Source: Annulohypoxylon bovei var. microspora
Taxonomy: Eukaryota; Ascomycota; Sordariomycetes; Xylariales; Hypoxylaceae
Reading direction: 5' to 3'
DNA: 64,000 nt
NCBI GenBank assembly: GCA_022836615.1
Contig: MU405293.1
Coordinates: 62,001-126,000 of the forward strand
Made by a program: the position numbers and the translations under genes. Of the stretch, positions 48,386-58,203 are shown piece after piece. The number at the start of each line of letters is the position of its first letter. Positions within the stretch are counted from its first letter, which is position 1. The notes below the pieces were generated by a model that was given only the letters and a program-made list of their open reading frames with translations, made no database searches and was not told the origin of the DNA.

Positions 48386-48984
48386 ATGGGCAACATCCTC
48401 GGAAAACCGCGGGTCTTCTACCTCGCCTACGACTACGAATACTACCCGAGCTCCTCGTCTTCCGAGTGGTACTACTACGGCGACGAGTACGCGGGCGACG
48501 AGCAGAGCTACGAGCCGTACGGCTGGGCGGACCTGTGCTGCTACCCGTGGTTCGAAGGCGCGTCCGCGGAAGAGGAAGACGAGGAGGAAGAGACGAGCTG
48601 GGGGGGCGCGGTCGTAGGGATTGTGCGGCGGAAGGGCTGCGTAAGTTAGGAAACCCCCCAATCCCCTTTCCGGATTTCCCCCTTTTCTAGGAATCTCCGC
48701 TTGCTTCGTCCCGAGTACCCCATGCTCCTCGCAGAATGTCAAAAGGGACGGTCTAACGCATCACACAACCCCACGTACAGACGACCCCAGACCACTGGGC
48801 GCTAGCCTTCCGATCCGACATCGACGTCACGCAGCTACCGCGGCGGATCAACGGGTTCCGGACGCGGATCCCCAGCCGGTGCAAGAGGACGTGCTCGTAC
48901 TGGCAGCCCGTCTTCATCTTCGCCGAGGGGTCTTCGAGCGATGACAGCTCCCTAGAGGCGACGGATTTCGTTGTTGCGGATTGA
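48386..48984 (+). CDS. Orphan acidic, Tyr-rich protein with N-myristoylation motif
   Basis: Two exons (48386-48640 and 48781-48984) with a 140-bp intron (GTAAGT donor, TACAG acceptor, GTCTAACG branch) give 152 residues. I do not recognise a family. The N terminus MGNILGKP fits the N-myristoylation pattern (Gly 2, small residue Gly 6). Residues 12-50 hold about ten Tyr with Ser, Glu and Asp. Cys-Cys at about 50-51 precedes an acidic stretch (EEEDEEEE, about 61-69). The second exon has a basic, Cys-containing segment (RTRIPSRCKRTCSYWQPVF) and ends in an acidic Ser tract. The splice junction is in phase, and both exons are GC-rich against an AT-rich background, which supports a real gene. A membrane-edge adaptor is one guess; function is unknown. 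Confidence 0.6.
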
Positions 48985-49454
48985 CTTGGTCACCGGCCGT
49001 GTCTGTTTGGGGTAGCATAAATGTGTTAGGGCTGCTTGAGCTCAACCACCTCGAGATAGGTTACGAGGTAAATAAATTCAAAGCCGTTTGCTATTTGACT
49101 TGCTTACAATTACTAGGTTAGGTACCTATGTAGGGAATGATGGCACCTGTTGCTGTTTCTACTTAGAGGCCTCTACGAAATAGAAACTATTAACCTTCTT
49201 GTTCCATCTTATGCTTAAAAACAAATTAGCATAAGACCTTGTGAACTAGGTGTCCTTTAGCTCTATTTTCTTTTCCATGGACAGTATGACACACATACAT
49301 GATCAATCAAACTATCACAGTAAATGTGTCAAGAGCTTAGTCATTGGGTGCTAGGTTCAGATCTAAGTGTGTGTGTTTTCTGAGTAAAAGAGCGAAGCTC
49401 TCGAGTTGAGAGCCCATATAAATACCGACTCTTACTAAGCTGAATTATGTAATA

Positions 49455-49475
49455 CGAGAGCGCGCAGCGCTCTCG
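49455..49475. repeat. Perfect hairpin CGAGAGCGC-gca-GCGCTCTCG
   Basis: A 9-bp perfect stem encloses a 3-base loop. A related weaker hairpin (AGAGC-gaa-GCTCT, 49389-49401, followed by CTCGAG) lies 54 bp to the left. A CACGTG motif follows at about 49478. They may be remnants of another element or a protein-binding site. Confidence 0.75.
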
Positions 49476-49532
49476 ATCACGTGACCACAGCCACAAGGTC
49501 AAGCCTCGTGACACAAACGTTTTATTAAGGCA

Positions 49533-49540
49533 ATCGATTC
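49533..49540. repeat. Left target-site duplication ATCGATTC
   Basis: Eight bases identical to 49987-49994 on the other side of the element. Eight-base duplications are the mark of hAT transposases. Confidence 0.85.
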
Positions 49541-49986
49541 TAGGGGTCGGCAAAATACGTATTTTGGATCTTAATACCGTATTTAAATACAATACCTGCA
49601 TAATACCATTATACCCACCAAAATATATATTTTAACCGATATAGCGAGATATAATACACTTTTAACCACTTTAACATTATATTTTCTACAATCTTATTAG
49701 ATAGCTTACTTTATATTTCATTATTATAACTCGTTTCCATTTTATTTTATTTAATTAAATTAAATTAAATAATTAAAAGTTATCGTCAAAATACGCGATT
49801 GAAGGCAAGTCAATTGAAAAACTATTTCCTTATATGGATAATACGTACCATATTACATACCCACTCATATATGCGGGGCCGATAGGTTTCTCCGAATCCG
49901 TTATACGTATAATGAATCATAATACGGTATTAATACAATACAAAACACGTATAATGGTATAATATATTATACCGATCCGAACCCTA
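49541..49986. mobile_element. Non-autonomous hAT-type miniature element (446 bp)
   Basis: The element is bounded by exact 8-bp duplications ATCGATTC (49533-49540 and 49987-49994). Its ends are inverted: left TAGGGGTCGGC, right (reverse complement) TAGGGTTCGGA, 9 of 11 bases matching. The interior is AT-rich, has no transposase, and repeats AATACCGTATT-like and CGTATA/TACGTA motifs near both ends, on both strands. Subterminal repeats of this sort are usual transposase-binding sites in hAT elements. The exact duplication and clean ends argue that the insertion is not ancient. A full-length hAT with the same ends elsewhere in the genome would be its helper. Confidence 0.82.
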
Positions 49987-49994
49987 ATCGATTC
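49987..49994. repeat. Right target-site duplication ATCGATTC
   Basis: Exact copy of 49533-49540. The base before it is the last A of the element's CCCTA end. Confidence 0.85.
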
Positions 49995-50357
49995 ATTGTC
50001 TCATTTAACCTCTAAGGGGTTCTAAATGAGACGTATCTGGTTCTGAAACTAAGAACAGTGCGATGCGATCACAGCAAAGAAACTATCGTCGTCCTCCATC
50101 GGCTCTCCCGCAGGCGTCTCCTTTTCCTTGGTATCCTCGACGTGTTCGTCGAGCAGCTCCTTTCGTCGTAAGTCCTCGAGCCCACCACCAGAAGTTGACC
50201 AGTCCATAACAAGCAAACTACCATGAAAAAGAAATGTGCCCTTCTGCTATTTCCCTTCATACCCTTTTCCGTCGAACCCTATCTGAGAAACATTCGTAAT
50301 GAAAAAAGCTCGTTGACTGCGAAGCAATAACTGAAACCGCATGACGACCAGAGAGAA

Positions 50358-51949
50358 TTAAAGAATGCAACAAGATGGGCTCGGCGATAGGCTCATTGTG
50401 CTCTTGTCTCCATCCTTTTTCTTTCCGTTGGCCTCTGCCTCTGATCCGGATTGCACTAACATGTCCCACTTTTCTCTTAAACGGAGCCATGCCCGCCGTC
50501 TGTCCATTGCAAATTGTTTCACCTCCTCCTCTTCAGGGGACCAGAGAGCTTTCACCATCTTGAAGATGTCTCGTGGAGATGGGATAGCTTTCATCTCATC
50601 GAGTTTATCACCACTAACAACCCCATCACGACATGTCCACAACGTATAAAATGCCCTCAGGCGATATTCATGCCGTGTAGATAAGAGACTAGAGAGGTTC
50701 TCCCAACTGCCTTGAGGGGAGGTATGGCAGTACACCATACACTGCACGTCCGTTTCACCCCATCGAACCATGCTGATTCTGAGTACATTATCAACTAGAA
50801 TGCCTTCCTCGTTGTATCTAGGTATAGTGCGTTCCACGACACCCATGGAATCGGGAACTTGGCACTTTGCCCGAGTACGAGAAGCTACCGGACCGATGAA
50901 GCTACTCTCTTTATTCAGTGTTACGCGCACCTCTCCCGGAAAATGAACCTTAGAGGCGCTCACTGCAATTTCTTGGAGGCGAAAGTCTTTGGCTATCTCT
51001 TCGAGCCACTGGACGTCATCTTGATTAATGCTCTGCCTATATGCTCCGACTGCGATACCAGAAGATTAGCAATCGCCCATAAAAGGGCAGTGAAGCTCTA
51101 CTCTGAAGATAAAACTCTGACTTACTCGCGTTGGTAATCTCTTCCTCTAGTTTCACGATATTTGAATGGCCAACAAGAGAAGGAGGAAGGATTATCTCAT
51201 GCTGAAGAAAGGGTAAATCCCATAGTAAATGTCGACCTCGACGTCTTGGAAGTGGCATCGGTACACACTTCTTAATTCTGTCTAGGATTCCGCTCAGCCG
51301 CGATACAACAATGCCGTGGTTGTTTATTGCCCTGAAATCCATCTTCAAGTCTAACTTATGGGTTCGTGTGCCAAGTAATGCCAATAGATTCGGGTCAAGA
51401 TACTGTGCTTTTGGCCAGAAGTATACCTGGATTAGATTGATCCATCGAATGTCTTTGCGTCGTTGTGGCGTGATGGCAGCCAAGAAAACATGGCATTGCT
51501 GCTGGCTTGAAAATTCAAACGTATTGATCTTATAGAAGGGGCACCACATTTCAAGTTCGGCATATATGGCTCGGCATGTGCGAGCGAGGAGGACATTTGT
51601 GAACTCATGGTGCGTCTGCACATAGCTGTACTGCGATTCCGATGAATCTAACAACTCATTGGTACATGTAGACCGGTTTGTTACCGGTTTGAACTTGTTC
51701 GAATGAGGTTTGACCTGACCCGGTACGATTGGGTCGTCAACATACACTGCAAACTCGTAGATCATGAGACGGACCTTAAGGATATGTGAGTTAGGTGTAC
51801 TAGAATTGATTAGAGTTTGGATGAGGCGCGATACATACCTCTTGAGGCACGACCCTGAAAAAAGGTGACTGATTATTCAAGATCGATAACTCAAGGTTGG
51901 GATGTTGAGCATCCTCAAGATTGATGATAGATCTAGTCGTGGTGGCCAT
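50358..51949 (-). CDS. 2EXR-domain protein with C-terminal CaaX box
   Basis: Three exons on the minus strand (51839-51949, 51126-51774, 50358-51049) give 483 residues. The N terminus SPFFRVVPQEVRLMIYEFAV (about 28-47, joined across intron 1) is the F-x-x-LPxExRxxIYE start of the 2EXR domain, an F-box-like module expanded in filamentous ascomycetes. LLARTCRAIYAELE (about 98-111) corresponds to its usual second helix (LLxxCRxIYxE). The rest contains DVQWLEEIAKDF and charged helices, without a second recognised domain. The protein ends in CCIL-stop, a CaaX motif whose terminal Leu favours geranylgeranylation. The splice joins restore continuous reading, and the three exons together keep phase. 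No function is known for 2EXR proteins; membrane attachment is inferred only from the CaaX box. Confidence 0.8.
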
Positions 51950-53832
51950 GGTATTGTGTAGGTTGAATACTTCGTCGGCGACTTAGTAGGTAGGAGGCAG
52001 GAAGTGGTATAGACGTGAAGATATGTGAATGACGAGAAAATGTTCGAGGGTCCGAAAGGTGCGTCAACAGCCACCAGACCACGGTCTTACAGAACAACTA
52101 AGCGTCTAGATCAACAACAAAACGGCGTATTGGTGAATAGGTGTATGTCGGCGACGAGGACATATGCCGGCCACAAACCAATGCGATGGTGAATAGATGA
52201 TGTCCCGAAAATAAAAATACGTGATTACATGAGAAGGCTCTACCGACGGTAGCACGTGTATCGACAATGAGATTCCTTATTATCGATAATAAAGTATGTC
52301 AATGATAAGAAGGAGTATTTGTATTGGTAAGATTCATGAATGAATAAATGAATGAACTGTCAATGATACCTAAGTTGAAGGTGTAAGGTGTAAAAGTGTG
52401 GTGACAATAATGGCGGTGATAGTGGTGGGAGTTGTACAGATGAGATTGTAAGTCGGGATAACTATTTTAGACTTATGTGTGGATCACTGTTCAATCTGTA
52501 AGTCGTCACTACCCAAGTACGGCAAATGCCTAACGACGTACTGCCTCAGTTGGAAGGCACATATCCGAAGCAGAAACTAGCCTCACTGTTTAGGAGACCA
52601 AGAAGGTGCGAAGCCTAACCGGTCCTCCCTCTAAGTACTTAGGCAGGTACCATTCAATTATATTATCTTTGGAACAGACTAAACTTATAAAATTCATTGT
52701 TACTTTATATATTTGATATTCCATCCCATATTTTATATCATGATGTATATGCATATGTCGTGGAAATAGTCTTGCTATCTAGGTAGGTAGGCATCTTTTG
52801 AAAGCCGCCATGGTGCGAACTGTGTTTTAAACCGGAGGTGCTTAGGTAGGCAAACATGCTTCAGAAAATCCATTGATATATTATAACAAATCAAAATCAG
52901 TAAGGCCTTAATATAGTATCTTAGTGGTCGGAAATCACTTGTGACATCAGTTCTGGGCTCCATACCCCTATTATGTGGGAGCCCCTTTATGCTACTATGT
53001 ATTTGGGATTGTTAAAATATGAACGTTCCCTACCACTTAGGTGTTATAAAAAACAAAAGAGCAAGTAATAGCTACAGCTGCCTGGGTACCTAGTTTCTAA
53101 TGTTCAAATAGAATCAAAGGCAATTAGGTTGCCTCAGACTTCCTGCAGTTTTTTCGTGGTAATCTTTCTTGTTATATATATGACTTAACATCTCCCTATT
53201 ATACAATGGATTTACTAACAATAGTCAGAACATAACTTGTTACCAGCTACGTCTGAGAAAGGGGCTAACATTTCCAACCTGGCATAGCAAAGACAGGTTT
53301 ATCTATAAAATCAATTCATTAGGGCTAAGCACACAAAGACAGTCACATATGTTTATGGGCAAGGACACAGAAGTAATTCTCAAGCTCAGCGAGTTTCTTA
53401 TTGGGGGTATTACTATTACTACAAGGTCCCATCCACGCTTTTTTACACACCTCCTTCCTCTCCCCAAGGGAGCACATCATACGGGTGAACATACGAGCCC
53501 CCATCTCGCGCCACGTCTACATCTCGCGCCCGCCATCGCCGTCGAAGGCAAAAAGCAGGCGCGGAGAAGCGAAACCCCTACTGAGCCTGCCACGATAAAA
53601 GATGACCTTTGGTGTGCGTGTCGGGTGGTATTAAATAAAAAAGAAACCCCCATCTTCTTTTTCCAGGTTCCCAAAAAAATATGCAATGTTCATTCGTAAG
53701 GATCGTAAGAATCTTATGTTGTGTGACGGCGCTGGTCATGGTATACAGAGAAGGAAAATTGGTTTGTTTTGCCTGCGAGGCTTGCTGTATTGTTGTTGTT
53801 TTTATGTTATACTTTTGCTAGCTGCTGCTGGT
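51950..53832. other. Spacer between 2EXR and CFEM-like genes
   Basis: About 1.9 kb without a supported gene. It holds the palindrome TTATTATCGATAATAA (52277-52292), TAGGTAGGTAGG-type motifs at about 52780-52850, and GTACCTAG at 53086. The last 130 bp are the 3' region of the CFEM-like gene. Confidence 0.5.
52277..52292. repeat. Perfect 16-bp palindrome with GATA cores
   Basis: TTATTATCGATAATAA equals its reverse complement and contains two overlapping GATA sites in opposite orientation. It lies about 330 bp upstream of the 2EXR start codon, so it could act on that promoter. Confidence 0.7.
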
Positions 53833-55866
53833 TTATAGAGCGGCGGCGACGATCATACCGGCGAAGCCGATAAGACCCATGCCGGCACCGAGGTGGGCGG
53901 CACCGGCGGTGACGATCGCCGAGGCGGTTGCCGACGACGACGGGTAGACGGCACCAGTGCCGGAAGGAGCAGCGGTGACCAGGGTCGTGGAGCCACCAGC
54001 GATGGGGTAAGGAACAGCACTGCCGGTGGCGGTAGCGGTTGCCACAGTAGGAACGGCGACGGGGGCGGTGGCAACGTAGGTGCCAGGCACGACCGCGACA
54101 CCGGTGGAGCTAGGGCCAGAGGTGATGGTGGTGAAAACGACACCAGGGACGGTCAGGCTGGTGCTGACGGTCACGGTGCTGCTGGAGCTAGGGATGGTCT
54201 CGCCAGCCTCGTTGGTGCAAGGAACAACGACTGTAGTAGCAACCTCGATGGTGGTGACGGCACCGGTAGGAGCAGCGGCAGTGGCGGTGAGGACAGAGGT
54301 GATGGTCTGAGCACCGGTGGCAATGCCGGGGTTGCTGGAGACGAAGGGAGCGCAGATGCCCTGGAAGTAGCTGATAGCCTCAGAGATGACCTCGTCGGAT
54401 TCACCGTAGGCGTACATGCAAGTGAAGATGTTCTTGGTGAAAGCGGCGTCAGGGCAGTAGCAGGCGGCGTCGGTGTTGTCCTTGCAGCCAACGCTGAACA
54501 TCCAGGTGTTCAGGCAAGAGGGAACGACGCTGGGGCAAGGAAGAGTCTCGACGGGACCGGCGGGGCTGGTGCTGGAAGAAGCAGCCAAAGTGGCAGAAGA
54601 GGCAACAGGAGTCGACTCCACGGTGGAACCAGCAGGGACGGAGGCAGACTCAGCGGGCGCAGTTGGGTATCCGATGGCCTCGGTAGCGGGGCTAGAGACT
54701 GCGGAAGAAACAGCAGAGGAAACAACGGAAGAAACACCAATGGTCTCAGTAACGGGGCAGACGGTAGTAGAGACGGGGACAGTAACGGTGGTTAAGGCGG
54801 TGGAACCGGCAGGGCAGTTGGTGACGGTAGGGGCACAGCTGGTGATGGTCTGGATGGAAGTAGTGAAAACAGTAGAGGTGGTCATGTAGCTGGTGACAGA
54901 GAAGGAGGATGAAGAGACAGCCTCGGTGCTGCTAGAGCCAATGGCAAGGGTCGAGCTGGAAGCCACGGTAGCAGAGCTGGTGGCGCTGGAAACAGCGTAA
55001 GTGCTAGAGTTAGCAATTGAGGAGCTGGACACAACAGCCGAAGAGCTGGACTCGACGACGACGGAGGTGCTGGCACTGGCGCTGGCAGTCGGGATGCTGG
55101 CAGAGTACGAAGAGATAGCCGGAACGCTGGCGGAGGACGAAGAGACAGCAGGAATGCTGGCGGAGTAGCTGGACTTAACCTCAACAGAGCTAGAAGTAAC
55201 GGCGGACTTGCTAGGCTTGCTGGTGGAATAAGTGGGTGTGCTCATGCTGTAGGTGCTCTGAGCAGACTTAGAGGGTTTAGGGCCGGAGCAGTCGAAGCCG
55301 ATAGAGTGAATGCCGAAAGAGCAAGAGTCCTTAGGCTTGGAAGGCTGCGAGGGGTAGACGACAGTGACGTCGGTAGCACCACCGCACTGGGTGTTGTCAA
55401 CAGTAGTACCGGAAGCCTTGCAAGAAGATCGGTGCTTGCAAGTAGATCCGTCAGGCATAGAGTAGTGGAACTCTAGGTCACAGTCGAACTCGGGAGAGAC
55501 CTGGAAGCTGGTGATGGAAGTTTTGGTGACACCCTTGCTCTTGTCGCAGCTAATCTTAGGGCTGCTGCCGGAGTCCGAAGTGGCCTTGCCGGTGATGCAC
55601 TTGCTTTGGAAGCTTCGGCCAGTGAGTCCGTCCCGCTTGCCGAACGACGAGGCGCAGGTGAAGCCGCTCCATGTGAATCCCTTGTATGAGGAGAATCCAC
55701 CGAGAGAAAGGTCAGACCAGTCGAGACCGCTGGCGTAATCGGGGGAACAGGTGTTGTTGGTGTTATCCGGGCAGCTGAACTTGGCAGCACTGCTGAACCC
55801 GAAACCTGTGGCAGTGACCTGGCTGAGGCCAGCAGCCAAGGCGACGAGCGATAAAGTGTTCTTCAT
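53833..55866 (-). CDS. Ser/Thr-rich GPI-anchored cell-wall protein with CFEM-like domain
   Basis: A single exon encodes 677 residues. A signal peptide (about 1-19, cut near VTAT) and a C-terminal hydrophobic tail after small residues (ending GLIGFAGMIVAAAL) predict a GPI anchor and display at the cell surface. Residues 20-195 form a Cys-rich domain with about 14 Cys of unknown family. Residues 200-440 are a Ser/Thr/Ala mucin-like region with internal repeats (SYSASIP, SSSASVPA, SSAVSSAVSS). A CFEM-like domain lies at 444-505 with Cys at 444, 451, 461, 469, 471, 483 and 505, and the Asp of CKDNTDAACYC. CFEM proteins bind haem, act in wall structure or in pathogenic interaction. Two of the eight usual Cys positions appear to be missing. 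The coding strand is unusually GC-rich and Ser-codon-biased, which creates long ORFs in other frames. Confidence 0.85.
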   Translation of the reverse strand: MKNTLSLVALAAGLSQVTATGFGFSSAAKFSCPDNTNNTCSPDYASGLDWSDLSLGGFSSYKGFTWSGFTCASSFGKRDGLTGRSFQSKCITGKATSDSGSSPKISCDKSKGVTKTSITSFQVSPEFDCDLEFHYSMPDGSTCKHRSSCKASGTTVDNTQCGGATDVTVVYPSQPSKPKDSCSFGIHSIGFDCSGPKPSKSAQSTYSMSTPTYSTSKPSKSAVTSSSVEVKSSYSASIPAVSSSSASVPAISSYSASIPTASASASTSVVVESSSSAVVSSSSIANSSTYAVSSATSSATVASSSTLAIGSSSTEAVSSSSFSVTSYMTTSTVFTTSIQTITSCAPTVTNCPAGSTALTTVTVPVSTTVCPVTETIGVSSVVSSAVSSAVSSPATEAIGYPTAPAESASVPAGSTVESTPVASSATLAASSSTSPAGPVETLPCPSVVPSCLNTWMFSVGCKDNTDAACYCPDAAFTKNIFTCMYAYGESDEVISEAISYFQGICAPFVSSNPGIATGAQTITSVLTATAAAPTGAVTTIEVATTVVVPCTNEAGETIPSSSSTVTVSTSLTVPGVVFTTITSGPSSTGVAVVPGTYVATAPVAVPTVATATATGSAVPYPIAGGSTTLVTAAPSGTGAVYPSSSATASAIVTAGAAHLGAGMGLIGFAGMIVAAAL

Positions 55867-57983
55867 TTTGATAGAAATTCAATCCTTAGTAGACGAGTGT
55901 TGTGAAATTAGTCCTGCTGGGTGAGCGAACGAAGTTATTCTTATAACGACTGTATAACAGGAAAAGTAAACGATGGTTGGAAGCAAGCAAACGAATGACC
56001 TTGACTTCCGGGAAAGAAATAAGCGACAGTAATGTCTACGTTTAGAGGAAAGAAAGTGTTGATAGGGAATAGATCTTTTTCGAGATAGATGAGGAGGAGA
56101 GCCTCCTACATATATAGCATCCTCATCATGAGCTACTGTGAGCCACTCGTTTGGCGAGGAACCTATCAAGGTGGTAGTCGTGCGGACCCTGCCCCCGAGC
56201 CTGCTTGGCCGCCGCCTGGGGTTGTTTATTCTAAGCACCATAGAGGAATCCTGTACCGCATTCCATGGTTAATAATGTTAATCTTGTACCTATCCACCTC
56301 TCATTGTTACCTGGTTCGAGACCAACGCCACCGAACTTAGCTCTTGTACCGATGGTATTTTACTAGTTAAAAATAGGTATCAGAGACATTTAAGTCCGAA
56401 ATTGAGGCATAGTTAAATTTGCAACTCACTTACAAGCTATGGGCTGATGAAGAAATCGATTCAACCATATTCAGTCATATCATGGCGAGAGTACAACAAT
56501 TCGTACTGCCGTTAACAATATTGACCTCTGCGTTTTGTAGAGTCTTGGCCCCTGTTCCAGGATCAAGAAACTAGCCGGCAGGGTAGCCTCTAGCCAGGAG
56601 AAAGAAAGCCGAAAAAGGCATGGCATAACTTTCACAGAGGGCAGAAAGTCGGATGAATGTGCGCTAGGGATTAGAGTGAAGTCGGAAATGTCTTGCGCTC
56701 CACAGCAGTTGGACCGAATCGAAAGCACAGAGCGCGCGGCTGCAAGCCGGGGTGTCTTGGATCTTGGAGTGGTATTTTCAGGGGGATGTCAAGGATTAGC
56801 TGCAATCTATCCGCTGTTCCTAGCCAGTCACGCTGACCCTAACATGCCCCTTTTAGCCAATGACAACCCTTGCTTGCTATGGATTTGGCTAAGAACAGTT
56901 ACCACCGTTGGATTCTTCGCGAATCAAGTCAAGCTGCTTGCCCTTGTGCCCAACGGCTTCTGTAGGTAAACACCTGAGCAGGTATCTGTTGCTGGCATTT
57001 GATTTTAGGAAGACCAACATTTGCTAGAGTAAGCTGCCAGAAATATCCAAGCTAGGTGGTTCTAAACTCAGCTTGAAGGATGACGGCTCGCCGAACCGAG
57101 ATTCAACACGTCACGTACCTAAGTCAAGGTAAATTAGAGCGGCGTTGGGATGCGCCATTATCAGATGTCACTATCTCCTATCCTAAATAGAGGAAAAGCA
57201 AAGCGAGACTGGCTTAGAGTTCGGTGTCCCCTTACTAAGAGCGATTGTGTTCTGTTAAACTTGAAACAAACACAGCCACTCGACCTTTGCCTGGAGGAGT
57301 TGGCCCTAATGCAGGTACAGAACCATCGTTGAGTCGCATCTGCAGCCAAGGATCAGAACGTGGGACCACCGATTCGACCGTGAGAGAAGATTCTTTTCAG
57401 TTGATTAGATCTTTGATCTTCCCTGCAAGATCAGTCTTTTCCTACTAGTGATGGGTCAGTCATCATGACAATCCATCGATTCTCAATGCGATCTACCATG
57501 CAGAACATGTCGCCTCGCCTCGCCTTGCATTACCACTGACCTGAGGTGGGTTTCTATTGAACAGATTAAAGTCCGAATAATATTATCTTCCTTTCTCTTT
57601 GCCTCTCTTACCTACCTATGTAACTAATTGTTCTAATAACTAGACTTCGTATTCTCAGGTCGGACCTCCGCAAGACTCTCATGCTCTGAATGATCTAGGC
57701 GTGAGCATGAAAGAGAAACTTGATGTGGCTTGGTAAGACTTTAGAAAAACAAGCATAATGTAACTCCGAAGGTCCCAGCGATTTCAAAAAAAAAAAGCAA
57801 AAACGGCAATGATCGAGTTAGCGGAGGTGGCTTGTAAGTGTCTCGCAAGACTTACCTGAGGTACGTACCCAGATAGGGGATAGGGGATAGGGGCACTCTT
57901 GAACCTCGCTCTAGTTGTCCTCAATCGGAAAGTTAAGTCGTAGTACATTGAGAGAACTGGATTTTCGGGCAATTTTCTACATA

Positions 57984-58203
57984 CAGTGGCATGCACTAAG
58001 TTTAAACCCATTTTATGTACCCGAAAGTCGTGCTAAGCAAGTCATTAAGCCGCATTTGGAAATAAATATAAATAACTTTAAAAACGTTATTATAAAAATA
58101 AAACTTTTATATATAAAACAACGCGTGTATTTCCTGTTTTGGCATAGTGGCTTGGCGTGACTTTAAGGTACATAATATGGGTTTAAACTTAATGCATGCC
58201 ACG
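57984..58203. mobile_element. Mimp-like Tc1/mariner miniature inverted-repeat element (220 bp)
   Basis: Terminal inverted repeats of about 58 bp start CAGTGGCATGCACTAAGTTT on the left and (reverse complement) CGTGGCATGCATTAAGTTTA on the right. The two arms differ by one missing A and a handful of substitutions, mostly C/T or G/A transitions. TA flanks both sides (57982-57983, 58204-58205), the Tc1/mariner target. The interior is AT-rich and non-coding. From memory, Fusarium mimp/impala TIRs begin CAGTGGG-TGCAA-AAGTTT; this end matches about 20 of 27 positions, and mimps are also about 200-220 bp. Transposase must be supplied in trans. Confidence 0.85.

Larger units (their letters stand above)
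48985..50357. other. Spacer with hairpins and an inserted hAT-like element
   Basis: No coding sequence. From left: AT-rich 3' region of the orphan gene, hairpins at 49389-49401 and 49455-49475, the miniature element at 49541-49986 with its duplicated target site, then the 3' side of the 2EXR gene. Confidence 0.6.

Noticed and set aside
53893..54795. Gly/Asp/Arg-rich plus-strand ORF of 300 codons
   Set aside because: Antisense shadow of the Ser/Thr repeat region of the CFEM-like gene; no start context or domain.
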